From an uncultured Candidatus Poseidoniales archaeon (GTDB taxonomy: Archaea; Thermoplasmatota; Poseidoniia; Poseidoniales; Poseidoniaceae): DNA of 64,000 bases. The DNA lies in contig CAJJAP010000001.1 of the NCBI GenBank assembly GCA_905182185.1, forward strand, positions 75,167-139,166. The letters are read 5' to 3'. The first letter of the stretch is position 1; the number at the start of each line of letters is the position of its first letter. This document shows positions 27,332 through 36,419 of the stretch, piece by piece. The notes under the pieces were generated by a model. It was not told the origin of the DNA. It made no database searches and saw only the letters and a list, made by a program, of their open reading frames with translations. The position numbers and the translations under genes are program-made.

Positions 27332-30141
27332 ATTTCATGTCAGGTGGATACAAACAACAACCAGGTGGTGGAGGTAACATCACTCGTAAAGATGGTAAGC
27401 GCGTTGCGGGAAAGCAATCGTTCCCACCTCCTGGTTCCGGAGGTTCACGACCACAAATGGCAGAACGGGACTTACAATTTATTCCAGAGATGGTCGGCGG
27501 TCGTGAAAAACAACCAGCAGGAGCCCATGTACACGATAGAATTCGAACAGGGACAACCGTTGGTAAATCAATGAAATTAGTAGATTCCAATGCCAAAGTA
27601 ACGGGCCAAGCATGGTATGGTGATGATGTAAGATTACCAAATGAATGCGTTGCAAAAATATTACGCTCACCACATCACTACGCCAAAGTAATCTCTATTG
27701 ATACTAGTAAAGTTGAGGCTTTACCAGGTGTATTGGCTGTAGCGACAGGACAGGATTCTACAACCAGTTTCGGTGTTCTACCAGTAACAAAAGATGAACA
27801 CGCAATGGCGGTTGATAAAGTTAGACACGTTGGAGATTTAGTGGCCTGTGTGGCAGCGGTTGATGAGGCCACAGCGCTACATGCACTTTCTTTGTTTGAA
27901 GTAGAATATGAAGAACTTGAACCAGTATTTGATCCAAAGAAAGGTTTGGAAGATGCCGACGAACCGATTCATTGGAGAGGAAAATACCATCTTGCTAAGA
28001 CCAATGTCCAAAAGCGAGTATTCCAAGAATTCGGCGACCGAAGTTTAATTGACAAACCTTCAGCCAGCAATCATAACAAATGGACCATGAAAGGAGTACA
28101 TCACGGCTTCACAGAACCCCACGCAGTTGTCGCACATTGGGATCCAAATGGTCGTTTGCAATTGTACACGCCAAGTCAAGTGCCACACTATACACATCGA
28201 GCACTTTCAACCGTTCTAGCAGTTCCAATGCATCAAATAAATGTCATTAGAACCTTTGTAGGCGGTGGATTCGGTGGCAAATCAGACCCATTCCCTCACG
28301 AGATGTGTGCGGCATTATTGTCACGAAAATGTGGCCGCCCAGTCAGAATTACATTTGACCGAGAAGAAGTCTATATGATCAATAGAGGGCGACATCCAAG
28401 CCATATTGAAGTTAAAATGAGTGCGGATAAAGAAGCAAGAATCACTGGTTTTGATATTGATGCTCTAATCGATGGCGGAGGATTCGCTAGTTTTGGTCAC
28501 GTCACTTCATACTACAATGGGGTTTTAGCAACTGCTCCATATGAATTAGGTTCATTCCATTATACCGGTGCAAGAGTTTGGACAAATAAACCAGCAAGTG
28601 GTGCAATGAGAGGCCATGGTGCCGTCAATACAAGATGTGCGGTAGAAGTTGGACTCGACCAAATGGCTGAGGATTTATCAATTGACCCAATCGATTTGAG
28701 GTTGGCCAATCTTTTGCCACCACATAGCAGGACAATCAGTGGATTCAGGATTACCAGTAATGGTATGCGTGAGGCGCTTGAAAGGGTAAGAGAAGGTTCT
28801 GATTGGGACAATAAGTTTAGACAATTGCCACTGGGTAAAGGAATCGGAATTGGTTGTGGATTTTTCATTAGTGGTTCTGGGCTACCGATTCATTGGGACC
28901 CGAACAAGTTCCCGCATGCAACAGTACATATTCAAGTCGATATGGATGGCGGTGTTACAGTTCATTCCGGTGCAGCAGATATTGGTCAAGGTTCCACGAC
29001 TGCAATAGCACAAGTGGTTGCTGAAGTTTTGGCATTACCAATTGAAATGATTCATGTTCGTTCACATGAAAGTGATACCAGTCCAGTTGACCTTGGTTCA
29101 TATTCCAGCCGTGTTACTTTCATGAATGCAAACGCTGCAATCCGTGCAGCGATTGAGATTAGAGATAAGTTACTGAATGCTGCTTGGGAAATGATTGGAT
29201 ATCATCCAGACCTACTGGTTCTAAACGATAGAAGAATCTACTACAAGCATGACCCTTCGATTGGTGTTTCATATCTCAAAGCATTGCACAAGGCCCAAGA
29301 GGACAAAGGAGCACTAATTTCTAGCGGAGCCTATCGTTCTCCTCCTATGGGTGGGATTCACAAAGGGGCAGCAGCAGGATTAGCCCCCGCATATTCCTTC
29401 TCAGCATATGTTGCAGAAACCGATGTTGACATTGAAACGGGCAAGATAAAATGCACAAATGTTTGGGCAGCTCATGATTGTGGTAGAGCACTGAACCCTT
29501 TGGCTGTTAAAGGGCAGATAATCGGTTCTTGCCATATGGGGCTTGGACAAGTTATCTCTGAAGAAATGGTCTATGGCCGAACAGGACATTTACAGAATGC
29601 TAATTTGTTAGAATACAAGATTCCATCTGTTCATGAAATGCCGAATGTTGTACCGATAATTGTAGAGTCATGTGACCCGGAAGGGCCATTTGGTGCTAAA
29701 GAAGCAGGTGAAGGACCACTTCTACCAATATTGCCAGCGGTTGTAAATTCAGTATACGACGCAATAGGAATTAGAATCAATGATTTGCCACTAACTCCAG
29801 ATACAGTATATTTTGCCATTGAAAAGAAAATGAAGGCACAGTCTGTTGACGATCCATTGGAATTAGAAAGTCCGAGATTAATTCATTCAGCTATGCAACA
29901 AGTTGTTGTTGAAAGAGCGGCTCAGCACAAGGTAAGAGATGTTGCAAGGCAACGAAGTGACGATACCTCGGCATACGTTAACGGAGTATTGTTTGGATTT
30001 GACCCTAATATTCCTCTGGAAGATCAAGTGGAGGGTTGGAGGTCAGCAACAGAACCTCTCCCTGACCAATTAGCAGAACTTGGATTTGCTGGAAAGGCTT
30101 GGCTCAAAAAAGAACAACGTGAACTGGAAGGTGATAATTGA
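27328..30141 (+). CDS. Molybdenum hydroxylase, large (Mo-pterin) subunit
   Basis: The catalytic Mo-pterin subunit, 937 residues. The first 75 residues are Gly/Pro-rich and not recognised. The a/b hammerhead begins near SNAKVTGQAWYGDD. Mo-pterin binding motifs are GGGFGGKSDPF and SGAMRGHGAVNTR; the conserved catalytic Glu is in GAKEAGEGPLLP. The aerobic CO dehydrogenase signature AYRCSFR is absent, so it is not a form I CoxL. The first start, GTG at 27328, overlaps the small subunit; an ATG at 27337 is equally possible. The FAD subunit follows with a four-base overlap. Its insertion suggests a 4-hydroxybenzoyl-CoA-reductase-like enzyme; the substrate is unproven. Confidence 0.9.
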   Translation: MNFMSGGYKQQPGGGGNITRKDGKRVAGKQSFPPPGSGGSRPQMAERDLQFIPEMVGGREKQPAGAHVHDRIRTGTTVGKSMKLVDSNAKVTGQAWYGDDVRLPNECVAKILRSPHHYAKVISIDTSKVEALPGVLAVATGQDSTTSFGVLPVTKDEHAMAVDKVRHVGDLVACVAAVDEATALHALSLFEVEYEELEPVFDPKKGLEDADEPIHWRGKYHLAKTNVQKRVFQEFGDRSLIDKPSASNHNKWTMKGVHHGFTEPHAVVAHWDPNGRLQLYTPSQVPHYTHRALSTVLAVPMHQINVIRTFVGGGFGGKSDPFPHEMCAALLSRKCGRPVRITFDREEVYMINRGRHPSHIEVKMSADKEARITGFDIDALIDGGGFASFGHVTSYYNGVLATAPYELGSFHYTGARVWTNKPASGAMRGHGAVNTRCAVEVGLDQMAEDLSIDPIDLRLANLLPPHSRTISGFRITSNGMREALERVREGSDWDNKFRQLPLGKGIGIGCGFFISGSGLPIHWDPNKFPHATVHIQVDMDGGVTVHSGAADIGQGSTTAIAQVVAEVLALPIEMIHVRSHESDTSPVDLGSYSSRVTFMNANAAIRAAIEIRDKLLNAAWEMIGYHPDLLVLNDRRIYYKHDPSIGVSYLKALHKAQEDKGALISSGAYRSPPMGGIHKGAAAGLAPAYSFSAYVAETDVDIETGKIKCTNVWAAHDCGRALNPLAVKGQIIGSCHMGLGQVISEEMVYGRTGHLQNANLLEYKIPSVHEMPNVVPIIVESCDPEGPFGAKEAGEGPLLPILPAVVNSVYDAIGIRINDLPLTPDTVYFAIEKKMKAQSVDDPLELESPRLIHSAMQQVVVERAAQHKVRDVARQRSDDTSAYVNGVLFGFDPNIPLEDQVEGWRSATEPLPDQLAELGFAGKAWLKKEQRELEGDN

Positions 30142-31115
30142 TGTTAATGCCTCCTTTTACACTACACCATCCATCAAATGTTGAACAAGCATGTGAGATT
30201 GCGAAGCAATTGATCGAAGATGGCCAACAATTCGATTGGGTTGCTGGTGGAACTGATTTGATTCCTAATTACAAGTGGCACATTAATACTAAGCCGCATG
30301 TGATATCTCTTGCAAAAATAGAAGGTACAAATGTGATTTCTGCTACAGAAATTGGTTGTATGGCTAGATTGTCGGATTTGACAATAGCCAATGGCGCACA
30401 TCCATTGATCGCTGAAGCTGCTTCTAAAGTTGCTTCATCTCTAATTAGAAAGAATGCAACAATGGGTGGAAATCTTTGCCTGGATACACGTTGTTTTTGG
30501 TATAATCAAGGTGAAGATTGGCGACGTAGTATCGATTGGTGCCATAAAGCAGATTGCGGTTCAGGCGCTGATTGCAGGGTGATTCCTAATCAAAATACAC
30601 TTTGTGTTGCGACTTACCAAGGTGACCTTGCTCCTAATTTGATGGTTCTTGAGGCAGTAGTGCACATTGTTGGTCCTTCAGGGCAAAGACAAGTTCCTAT
30701 TGCTGAATTTTATCAATTGGATGGTAAGAAAAAGAATGTCCTTGAAGCAGGTGAGTTTTTGCTCAAAGTAACTTTTCCTGAACAGTCACAACAAAGAACT
30801 GGCTGCTATCAAAAGTTACGTGTTCGCGATACATGGGATTTCCCAGAGGCAGGAGTTGCCGCATCATGGATTGCAGGTGATGAAAAGTCACTGCTCATAG
30901 CGTCCACTGCGTTAGAATCAATCCCAAAGATGCACGATGAACAAGTCTCGGAGGCATTAACCGATGGTTGGAACGGTGCAGACAGTGTGAAATCATTATC
31001 GGTGGCGATTCAAAAGTCAATTAAGCCAGTTAACAATACTACGCTCACTCCGAGATATAGGAGAAAGATGGTTCGTGTACTGGCTAAGCGAGCGATTGAA
31101 GGTTTTTTACAATGA
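30138..31115 (+). CDS. Molybdenum hydroxylase, FAD subunit with extra Cys cluster (HcrB-like)
   Basis: The FAD-binding subunit, 325 residues. FAD motifs are WVAGGTDLIP near residue 35 and NATMGGNLCLDTRC near residue 108. Straight after comes a Cys-rich insertion (NLCLDTRCFWYNQ, then WCHKADC, GADC and NTLC, followed by YQGDLAPNLM). In 4-hydroxybenzoyl-CoA reductase the beta subunit carries a very similar insertion binding an additional [4Fe-4S] cluster, and this match is the best clue to the enzyme class. Ordinary xanthine dehydrogenases lack it. The gene closes a three-gene unit; the next gene begins 37 bases on. Confidence 0.9.
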   Translation: MMLMPPFTLHHPSNVEQACEIAKQLIEDGQQFDWVAGGTDLIPNYKWHINTKPHVISLAKIEGTNVISATEIGCMARLSDLTIANGAHPLIAEAASKVASSLIRKNATMGGNLCLDTRCFWYNQGEDWRRSIDWCHKADCGSGADCRVIPNQNTLCVATYQGDLAPNLMVLEAVVHIVGPSGQRQVPIAEFYQLDGKKKNVLEAGEFLLKVTFPEQSQQRTGCYQKLRVRDTWDFPEAGVAASWIAGDEKSLLIASTALESIPKMHDEQVSEALTDGWNGADSVKSLSVAIQKSIKPVNNTTLTPRYRRKMVRVLAKRAIEGFLQ

Positions 31116-31151
31116 GGGCGGTTATATGATTAATCAAGAGGTAAAACAATT

Positions 31152-32075
31152 ATGGCAATTTTCATCTTGCTGGTGATGCCGATTACAATTAACTCATCAG
31201 CCCAATTCGGAGGAAGTTGGGAATTGGGATGGGTCACCGATGTTGATGGTAATTATGAAGTCGAGATGGAGGATGATTGGGATATTAATGGCGAGTTGGT
31301 GATTTACATAGATAACACAGGCCAAGGTGAGATAACTATTGATTTCGATTTGGAATGGGATTCGGATATTCCATTTATTGTTGATGGGCCAGAGACTGCT
31401 TCTATTGCAGGAGGGGCGAATGAAACCTTCACCTTCACCTTGACAGAAGACAGTGAACTCGACATTCGCAGTTTCAGTCCATCTGAAACTTATGTCCTAA
31501 CATTAATTGCTGAACAAGTAGTTTCTGAACAAACGGTATCCTCTCAAGATATTGATGCTAGAGTTGAACTGCCTGAGATATTCAATCTACAACCAAATAG
31601 TGTTGATGATCAATCAATGTATTCAGATACCTGGATTGAGGTTGAAGTTCTAGTTTCAAACTGGGGCAATAATGGGGATGCGATAACTAGTGCTGATGTT
31701 GAGATAAGAAGTTGCCCTAATCTTAAAGCGGAAGGATTAGATCAGTTTAGCAATTTAATTATTCAACCTACTGATTTGGATAATAATGTTGCAAAAGGTT
31801 TCGATGTCAAATTCGTTGCTTCTGCTAGCCATCCAGATAGAACTTGCGAAGTTACATTTTCAGTAATTTCTGAAGGCGATGAAAGAGTACGTTCAGTAAC
31901 CTTTGACCTCCAAGTCTCAGCTGCTGACATTGTTGTAGATGACCAGTCATCCAACGGTGGCTCATCAGATGGTGATGGTTTGAGTGAAAATTCTAGCGAT
32001 TTGGCGTGGATTGGTTTTTATGAGTTGTTTTTAATTCTTATATTTACAATATATTTCCGCCGTCTGAAGCAATAA
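31152..32075 (+). CDS. Secreted beta-rich protein with C-terminal membrane anchor
   Basis: A 307-residue protein with a short signal peptide (residues 1-17, ending near NSSA), an acidic beta-rich body with two likely Ig-like or CARDB-like domains, a Gly/Ser/Asp linker (SSNGGSSDGDG) and a C-terminal membrane helix followed by RRLKQ. This is a type I surface-protein layout. Two Cys in the second domain may form a disulfide. Nothing in it suggests an enzyme. It is separate from the molybdenum-enzyme operon in content, though only 37 bases away. Confidence 0.7.
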   Translation: MAIFILLVMPITINSSAQFGGSWELGWVTDVDGNYEVEMEDDWDINGELVIYIDNTGQGEITIDFDLEWDSDIPFIVDGPETASIAGGANETFTFTLTEDSELDIRSFSPSETYVLTLIAEQVVSEQTVSSQDIDARVELPEIFNLQPNSVDDQSMYSDTWIEVEVLVSNWGNNGDAITSADVEIRSCPNLKAEGLDQFSNLIIQPTDLDNNVAKGFDVKFVASASHPDRTCEVTFSVISEGDERVRSVTFDLQVSAADIVVDDQSSNGGSSDGDGLSENSSDLAWIGFYELFLILIFTIYFRRLKQ

Positions 32076-32148
32076 GAGGCTTTTCCATCGGAAATTCTGT
32101 CATTAAGTGACAATAAATTATCATTTTTAGTCAGTACTTAATGGTTTG

Positions 32149-32155
32149 TTTTTTT
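32149..32155 (+). terminator. Oligo-T tract, possible archaeal terminator
   Basis: Seven Ts lie 74 bases past the stop of the secreted-protein gene and before the MoxR operon. Archaeal termination often uses T-tracts without a hairpin. This is positional inference only. Confidence 0.3.
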
Positions 32156-32312
32156 CCGCATTCCGGCATATTTGGCACCGATTTAATTGGAAACAGGAAG
32201 TGCGATAAATTTTGAGACTGCGCAGTGATGGAAAACTATTATGAGTGGAGCGAAGTTCCGACGAATGCTTGTATTGAGTTTTGCTCATGCGAATACCTAT
32301 GGAGATTATGAA

Positions 32313-33908
32313 ATGTCAGAGAGCGAAGGTTCCCGTTTCAGTCTTGAAACATGGTTGATGGCAGGTTTAATTACCTCTCTTTTACTATCGACTGTAGTGA
32401 TTGCATTAGTTTCTTCTAACAAAGATACTGTGTTCTCTCCATACGATAATAGTTCAGAACATTCCGATCAACAACTCACTGTGATGCGAGAAGATTTAGG
32501 AGGGGGCGAAGGAGGATTTGGCTACAATATTGCTAATACAATGTCTACTCCAATGCTTGTCAATGATTGGAAAGAACCTCACCGCACCTTACTGGTCATC
32601 GTTGCGCCTGAGAAACCCTTTGATTCAGCAGAAGCATCAGCAATGTACGACTTTGTAGCGAATAAAGGCGGTAAAGTTATTCTTGCAGCAAATAGTACCA
32701 ATGCACAATTGGTTGCTGAAGAGTTCGGTGTCAAATATTTCGATGCACCAGTTGTAGACCCTTACCAATACTATGAGGTTGCGGATGAAAAAGGTGAACG
32801 CATGGTACCAGATCAAAGAAGACTTTGGTCTGTTGCAAGTATTGACAGAGATGTAACTGAGATGGGGGATGAATCTAGAATCCCTTGTAGCCAAACTATG
32901 ATTGATAACACACAAATCAGCAATTGTAGAATGCCAGTACTATTTCACCGTCCAACAGCAATCCAGGTATTGGATGAACAAGCTGACAGCGGCCGTACAA
33001 TCAGTGTACTAGCCCACGCCTCAACCCCTGCATTCATCGCTCGTAATTCCATGGATGTTAATGATGCCAACAATCCTACTCTCGGTGAAGGTAAAACCGG
33101 ACTTATCGTTCGTATTGACTATCCAGTAAACAGTGGTGACATCATCGATAAAAGACCTAACAATGATGTTGGTAAAGTTTCGGTAACCGGAAGTATAGTA
33201 TTCGTCTCAGACCACTCTGTATTCGCAAACCATCTATGGGATATTGACCTTGCAGGTGAAACCGGAAAGCAACAATGCACTTCAACACTTTATGTCGATA
33301 ATAATCACAAATGCTGGAGTACTTCAAGCGATGGACTCTCCTCTGCACAAGGTGAGACTCAATGGAATGGTAATTCACAATATTTCTCAGCATTGATTTA
33401 TGATATGATGGAATTTGATAACGATGAGATGTCAACGACCATCACTAGTCACCCAGACCAATTCAATTTGGTCTTCGATGAGAGCAGGCACGTTTCCAGT
33501 GCTTTGAGCATGCCTTTCACCGAAGCGATGGGAGCAATCGTATTACTGACCAGCGATGTAGTATTGAAGTGGTTGATTATTCTCAATCTCTTTGCACTAC
33601 TATCCATCGCAATCATGGTTGTACCAGAGAAAGAGAATTGGAGACACGTCTTCGATTTGACACGCTTCCGCGAACGTCCTAAGAAAGTAGACGCTTCGCA
33701 ATACCACATGCGCACTAGAGAGGCATTACTCTCTAAGGTGCGGCAAGCAAGCGATTTGACGCGTGATGAATTTGCGCTCAAAAGCCCAGCGGAAATAATG
33801 CAATTAGTCCGCGACCCACGATTGGTTGAATTGATCAGCAGCAACCGTGCATACTCCAACGAAGAACTAAGGGAAGTAATCCCGCAAATTCGACGTTGGG
33901 GGAAATAA
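32313..33908 (+). CDS. DUF4350-like membrane protein of the MoxR/DUF58 operon
   Basis: About 531 residues with an N-terminal membrane helix (residues 14-33), an extracytoplasmic domain and a C-terminal helix near residue 450 (VVLKWLIILNLFALLSIAIMV) before a soluble basic tail. The stretch from MLVNDWKEPHRTLLVIVAPE to GGKVILAAN resembles the DUF4350/GATase-like domain often found beside MoxR ATPases. The ATG at 32313 has GGAG 12 bases upstream; the ATG at 32241 would add 24 residues. The MoxR gene follows after 16 bases. It probably acts with MoxR and the DUF58 protein at the membrane. Confidence 0.7.
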   Translation: MSESEGSRFSLETWLMAGLITSLLLSTVVIALVSSNKDTVFSPYDNSSEHSDQQLTVMREDLGGGEGGFGYNIANTMSTPMLVNDWKEPHRTLLVIVAPEKPFDSAEASAMYDFVANKGGKVILAANSTNAQLVAEEFGVKYFDAPVVDPYQYYEVADEKGERMVPDQRRLWSVASIDRDVTEMGDESRIPCSQTMIDNTQISNCRMPVLFHRPTAIQVLDEQADSGRTISVLAHASTPAFIARNSMDVNDANNPTLGEGKTGLIVRIDYPVNSGDIIDKRPNNDVGKVSVTGSIVFVSDHSVFANHLWDIDLAGETGKQQCTSTLYVDNNHKCWSTSSDGLSSAQGETQWNGNSQYFSALIYDMMEFDNDEMSTTITSHPDQFNLVFDESRHVSSALSMPFTEAMGAIVLLTSDVVLKWLIILNLFALLSIAIMVVPEKENWRHVFDLTRFRERPKKVDASQYHMRTREALLSKVRQASDLTRDEFALKSPAEIMQLVRDPRLVELISSNRAYSNEELREVIPQIRRWGK

Positions 33909-33924
33909 ATAGGAGGAAATTGAC

Positions 33925-34080
33925 ATGCAACCACCAGCACCACCAGCAGCCCCAGCAGTTCCTGCACCAGCAGCACCTGTGGCCCCTGCAGCGCCTATGC
34001 CTGCTCCTGCCCCGGCACCAATGCCAGCAGTAGCACCAGCAGCGCCAGCAGCACCAGCCCCAATGCCAGCAGCGACAGCC
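33925..34080 (+). repeat. Degenerate GCACCAGCAGC-like tract encoding an Ala/Pro-rich segment
   Basis: A low-complexity stretch rich in GCA, CCA and GCC codons spans the first 50 codons of the MoxR gene. It is coding rather than a mobile or CRISPR repeat. Its length is likely to vary between strains, as such tracts expand and contract easily. Confidence 0.6.
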
Positions 34081-35061
34081 CAACCAAGACATCAGAGCAC
34101 ACCTGAGGTCCGTGAACGCCTACAAGCAGTCGGAGCAATCGCAGCAGCGATCGCAGCGGAAGTTCAAAAGGTAATTATCGGTAAGGCTCACGTTATTGAT
34201 AACGTATTAGTGAACATCCTCTCCGACGGTAACCTTCTGTTCGAAGATTATCCAGGTTTGGCTAAGACTTTGATGACAAATACATTCGCCGATGCACTCG
34301 GTTGCGATTTCAAGCGTGTACAATTTACACCGGATTTGCTACCTGCTGACATCACCGGTACCAACATCTATGATGCTAAGAAGGGAGAGTTTACTTTCAA
34401 GCCAGGACCATTGTTCTGTAACCTTCTACTAGCGGATGAGATTAACCGTGCTCCTCCAAAGACTCAAGCAGCTTTGCTTGAGGCTATGCAAGAGAAGCAA
34501 GTTACCATCGGTACAGTGACTCACAAGTTGCCAGCACCATTTATTGTAATGGCAACTCAAAACCCTGTAGAGCAAGAAGGTACTTACCCTCTTCCAGAAG
34601 CTCAACTTGACCGTTTCATGTTCAAGATGTCCGTCGGATATCCTGACCGTGCAGATGAAGACGAAATTCTTTCCCGCCGTATTAGCCGTGGAAAGGACGC
34701 AGTCGATGTTGATGTAATTACTGACCCACAACGAGTTATTGCAATGCAACAAGCTTGTGAAGATGTCTATGTTGACCCAGCACTTCGTATGTACATGGTA
34801 GAAGTCGTAGCAAGAACTCGTGAAGATCCTCGTGTTCTAGTCGGTTCTTCCCCTCGTGGTAGCCAAGCTCTTCTGAAGACTTCTCGTGCAGCAGCTGCCC
34901 TTCGTGGCCGTGACTTCGTTACACCAGATGATATCAAGGGTGTTGCAGAACTTGCACTTGCTCATCGTCTTATTCTCAAGCCTGAACATCAAATTAAGGG
35001 TCTTGAATCTGGTGAAATAATTCAAGGAATTTTGCGCGAAGTACCTGTGCCTACTGTTTGA
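33925..35061 (+). CDS. MoxR-family AAA+ ATPase with Ala/Pro-rich N-terminus
   Basis: A MoxR AAA+ chaperone-like ATPase, 378 residues. Residues 1-50 are almost only Ala, Pro, Val and Met, an unusual flexible extension. The ATPase follows: P-loop-like DYPGLAKTLM near residue 110, LLADEINRAPPKTQAALLEAM (Walker B), ATQNPVEQEGTYPLPEAQLDRF (sensor 1 and Arg finger region) and the C-terminal lid. MoxR proteins usually act on von Willebrand-type or DUF58 partners, and a DUF58 gene follows after 35 bases. Strong Shine-Dalgarno AGGAGG precedes the start. Confidence 0.93.
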   Translation: MQPPAPPAAPAVPAPAAPVAPAAPMPAPAPAPMPAVAPAAPAAPAPMPAATAQPRHQSTPEVRERLQAVGAIAAAIAAEVQKVIIGKAHVIDNVLVNILSDGNLLFEDYPGLAKTLMTNTFADALGCDFKRVQFTPDLLPADITGTNIYDAKKGEFTFKPGPLFCNLLLADEINRAPPKTQAALLEAMQEKQVTIGTVTHKLPAPFIVMATQNPVEQEGTYPLPEAQLDRFMFKMSVGYPDRADEDEILSRRISRGKDAVDVDVITDPQRVIAMQQACEDVYVDPALRMYMVEVVARTREDPRVLVGSSPRGSQALLKTSRAAAALRGRDFVTPDDIKGVAELALAHRLILKPEHQIKGLESGEIIQGILREVPVPTV

Positions 35062-35096
35062 ATTTAAACGCTATAATTATTGAAGAGGTGTTTTAG

Positions 35097-36410
35097 ATGT
35101 GGAGTCGTAAATCAGCAATGTTGGGAAGTTTGGCAGTGTCCATGTATTTACTTGGACTAACCTTACGGAATACACAACTTGTTACAATTGCCGTAGTCAT
35201 CTTTGTTTTCCTTACCTGGGCTGCCCTTTTCGGTGGTCATGCTGATGTCTCAAGTACTGGGCGTCGCGCAGAGGAATGGAAAGGAGAAGAAGGGGTGGCA
35301 TTAGGCAATGTCTCTGCAATGCGTAAATTATCTAGCGCTCGTATTTTCGAAGACGGGGAACTAGATGTAACGCTGCGAATGCAAAACCACTCTTCATTAG
35401 CCAAGATTTTAGAGGTAAAAGATAGAGTTCCTGAAGTAATGCGAATCAAGAAAGGTTCAAATTACATCTTGATGGAACTTGGTCCACGCCGTGAAACTAT
35501 GATTGAATACACTGTTGAATGTCCACTACGTGGCTTCTATAGTCTAGGTCCTGTGGCTGTCAGGATCCAAGACGCTTTCGGATTATTTCACAAGGAAAAA
35601 GAATTGCATGTCTACAATGATTTCCTTGTGTTCCCTAAGATGGAAGACCTTAGCGATACATTCGTCAAGTCTCGTGTTCCAAAGATTTTCACCGGTGCGG
35701 TAAATATCAGGCAACCTGGTCCAGGTTCGGAATTCTATTCACTGCGTGAATACTTCCAAGGAGATTCATTCAGAGCGATCAATTGGGCAGCATATGCCCG
35801 TACAGGTCGCCTGATGGTCAATGAGCGTGAACGTGATGCTGTATCTGATATCATTATCATTGTGGATGCAAGAGCAGTTTCTGAAACTGGTCCTGTCTCT
35901 AGAAATGCCTTAGTTTATTCAACAAGAGCAGCAGCATCGTTGGCCAAGTTTTTCTTGAGCCGTCGTGACTCTGTTGGTGTAATTACATATGGAAATGAAG
36001 TTGTCAGCGTCGATAGAGATACTGGAAAGAAGCAACTATACGTTATCTTAACCAAGTTATCAGGTGCAGTTGCCGGTGGTAATATTCCGCTACAAGTAGT
36101 AGTGAACAGAATAATGCCGCATATCAACAAAGGTAGCCCAATCATTTTCTTGTCAAATCTTGAAGATGATCCAACAATTGTTAATGCATTACGTGACTTT
36201 AGAGCAAGGAACTTCGATGTAACAGTTCTATCACCATCTTCTCTTGAATTTGAGTTTGATGCCAAGCGTCTTGACCGAACAGGATATGAAGTAATGAAGA
36301 CTGAAAGAGATGTATTAATCAGTGAATTAAGCAGTCTTGGGGTCAATATTATGGATTGGGAACCAGATATGTTACTATCTACTGCACTTGCGGGAGCAAG
36401 AGGATTCTGA
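35097..36410 (+). CDS. DUF58 domain protein
   Basis: A 437-residue protein with two N-terminal membrane helices (residues 8-45), a beta-sandwich region, then the DUF58 signature EFYSLREYFQGDSFRAINW near residue 215, followed by a von Willebrand A-like domain (DIIIIVDAR; RDSVGVITYG). It starts behind GAGGTG. This class is typically the partner of MoxR ATPases, as the gene order shows here. The physiological role of such pairs is poorly known; a part in cell-envelope or complex assembly is inference. Confidence 0.9.
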   Translation: MWSRKSAMLGSLAVSMYLLGLTLRNTQLVTIAVVIFVFLTWAALFGGHADVSSTGRRAEEWKGEEGVALGNVSAMRKLSSARIFEDGELDVTLRMQNHSSLAKILEVKDRVPEVMRIKKGSNYILMELGPRRETMIEYTVECPLRGFYSLGPVAVRIQDAFGLFHKEKELHVYNDFLVFPKMEDLSDTFVKSRVPKIFTGAVNIRQPGPGSEFYSLREYFQGDSFRAINWAAYARTGRLMVNERERDAVSDIIIIVDARAVSETGPVSRNALVYSTRAAASLAKFFLSRRDSVGVITYGNEVVSVDRDTGKKQLYVILTKLSGAVAGGNIPLQVVVNRIMPHINKGSPIIFLSNLEDDPTIVNALRDFRARNFDVTVLSPSSLEFEFDAKRLDRTGYEVMKTERDVLISELSSLGVNIMDWEPDMLLSTALAGARGF

Positions 36411-36419
36411 GGTGATTTT

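Noticed and set aside
27328-31115. Aerobic CO dehydrogenase (CoxSLM)
   Set aside because: The three-subunit layout fits, but the large subunit lacks the AYRCSFR loop and the FAD subunit has an HcrB-like Cys insertion.
33925-34080. Possible CRISPR or tandem repeat
   Set aside because: Units are irregular, there are no spacers, and the tract is in frame in a coding sequence.
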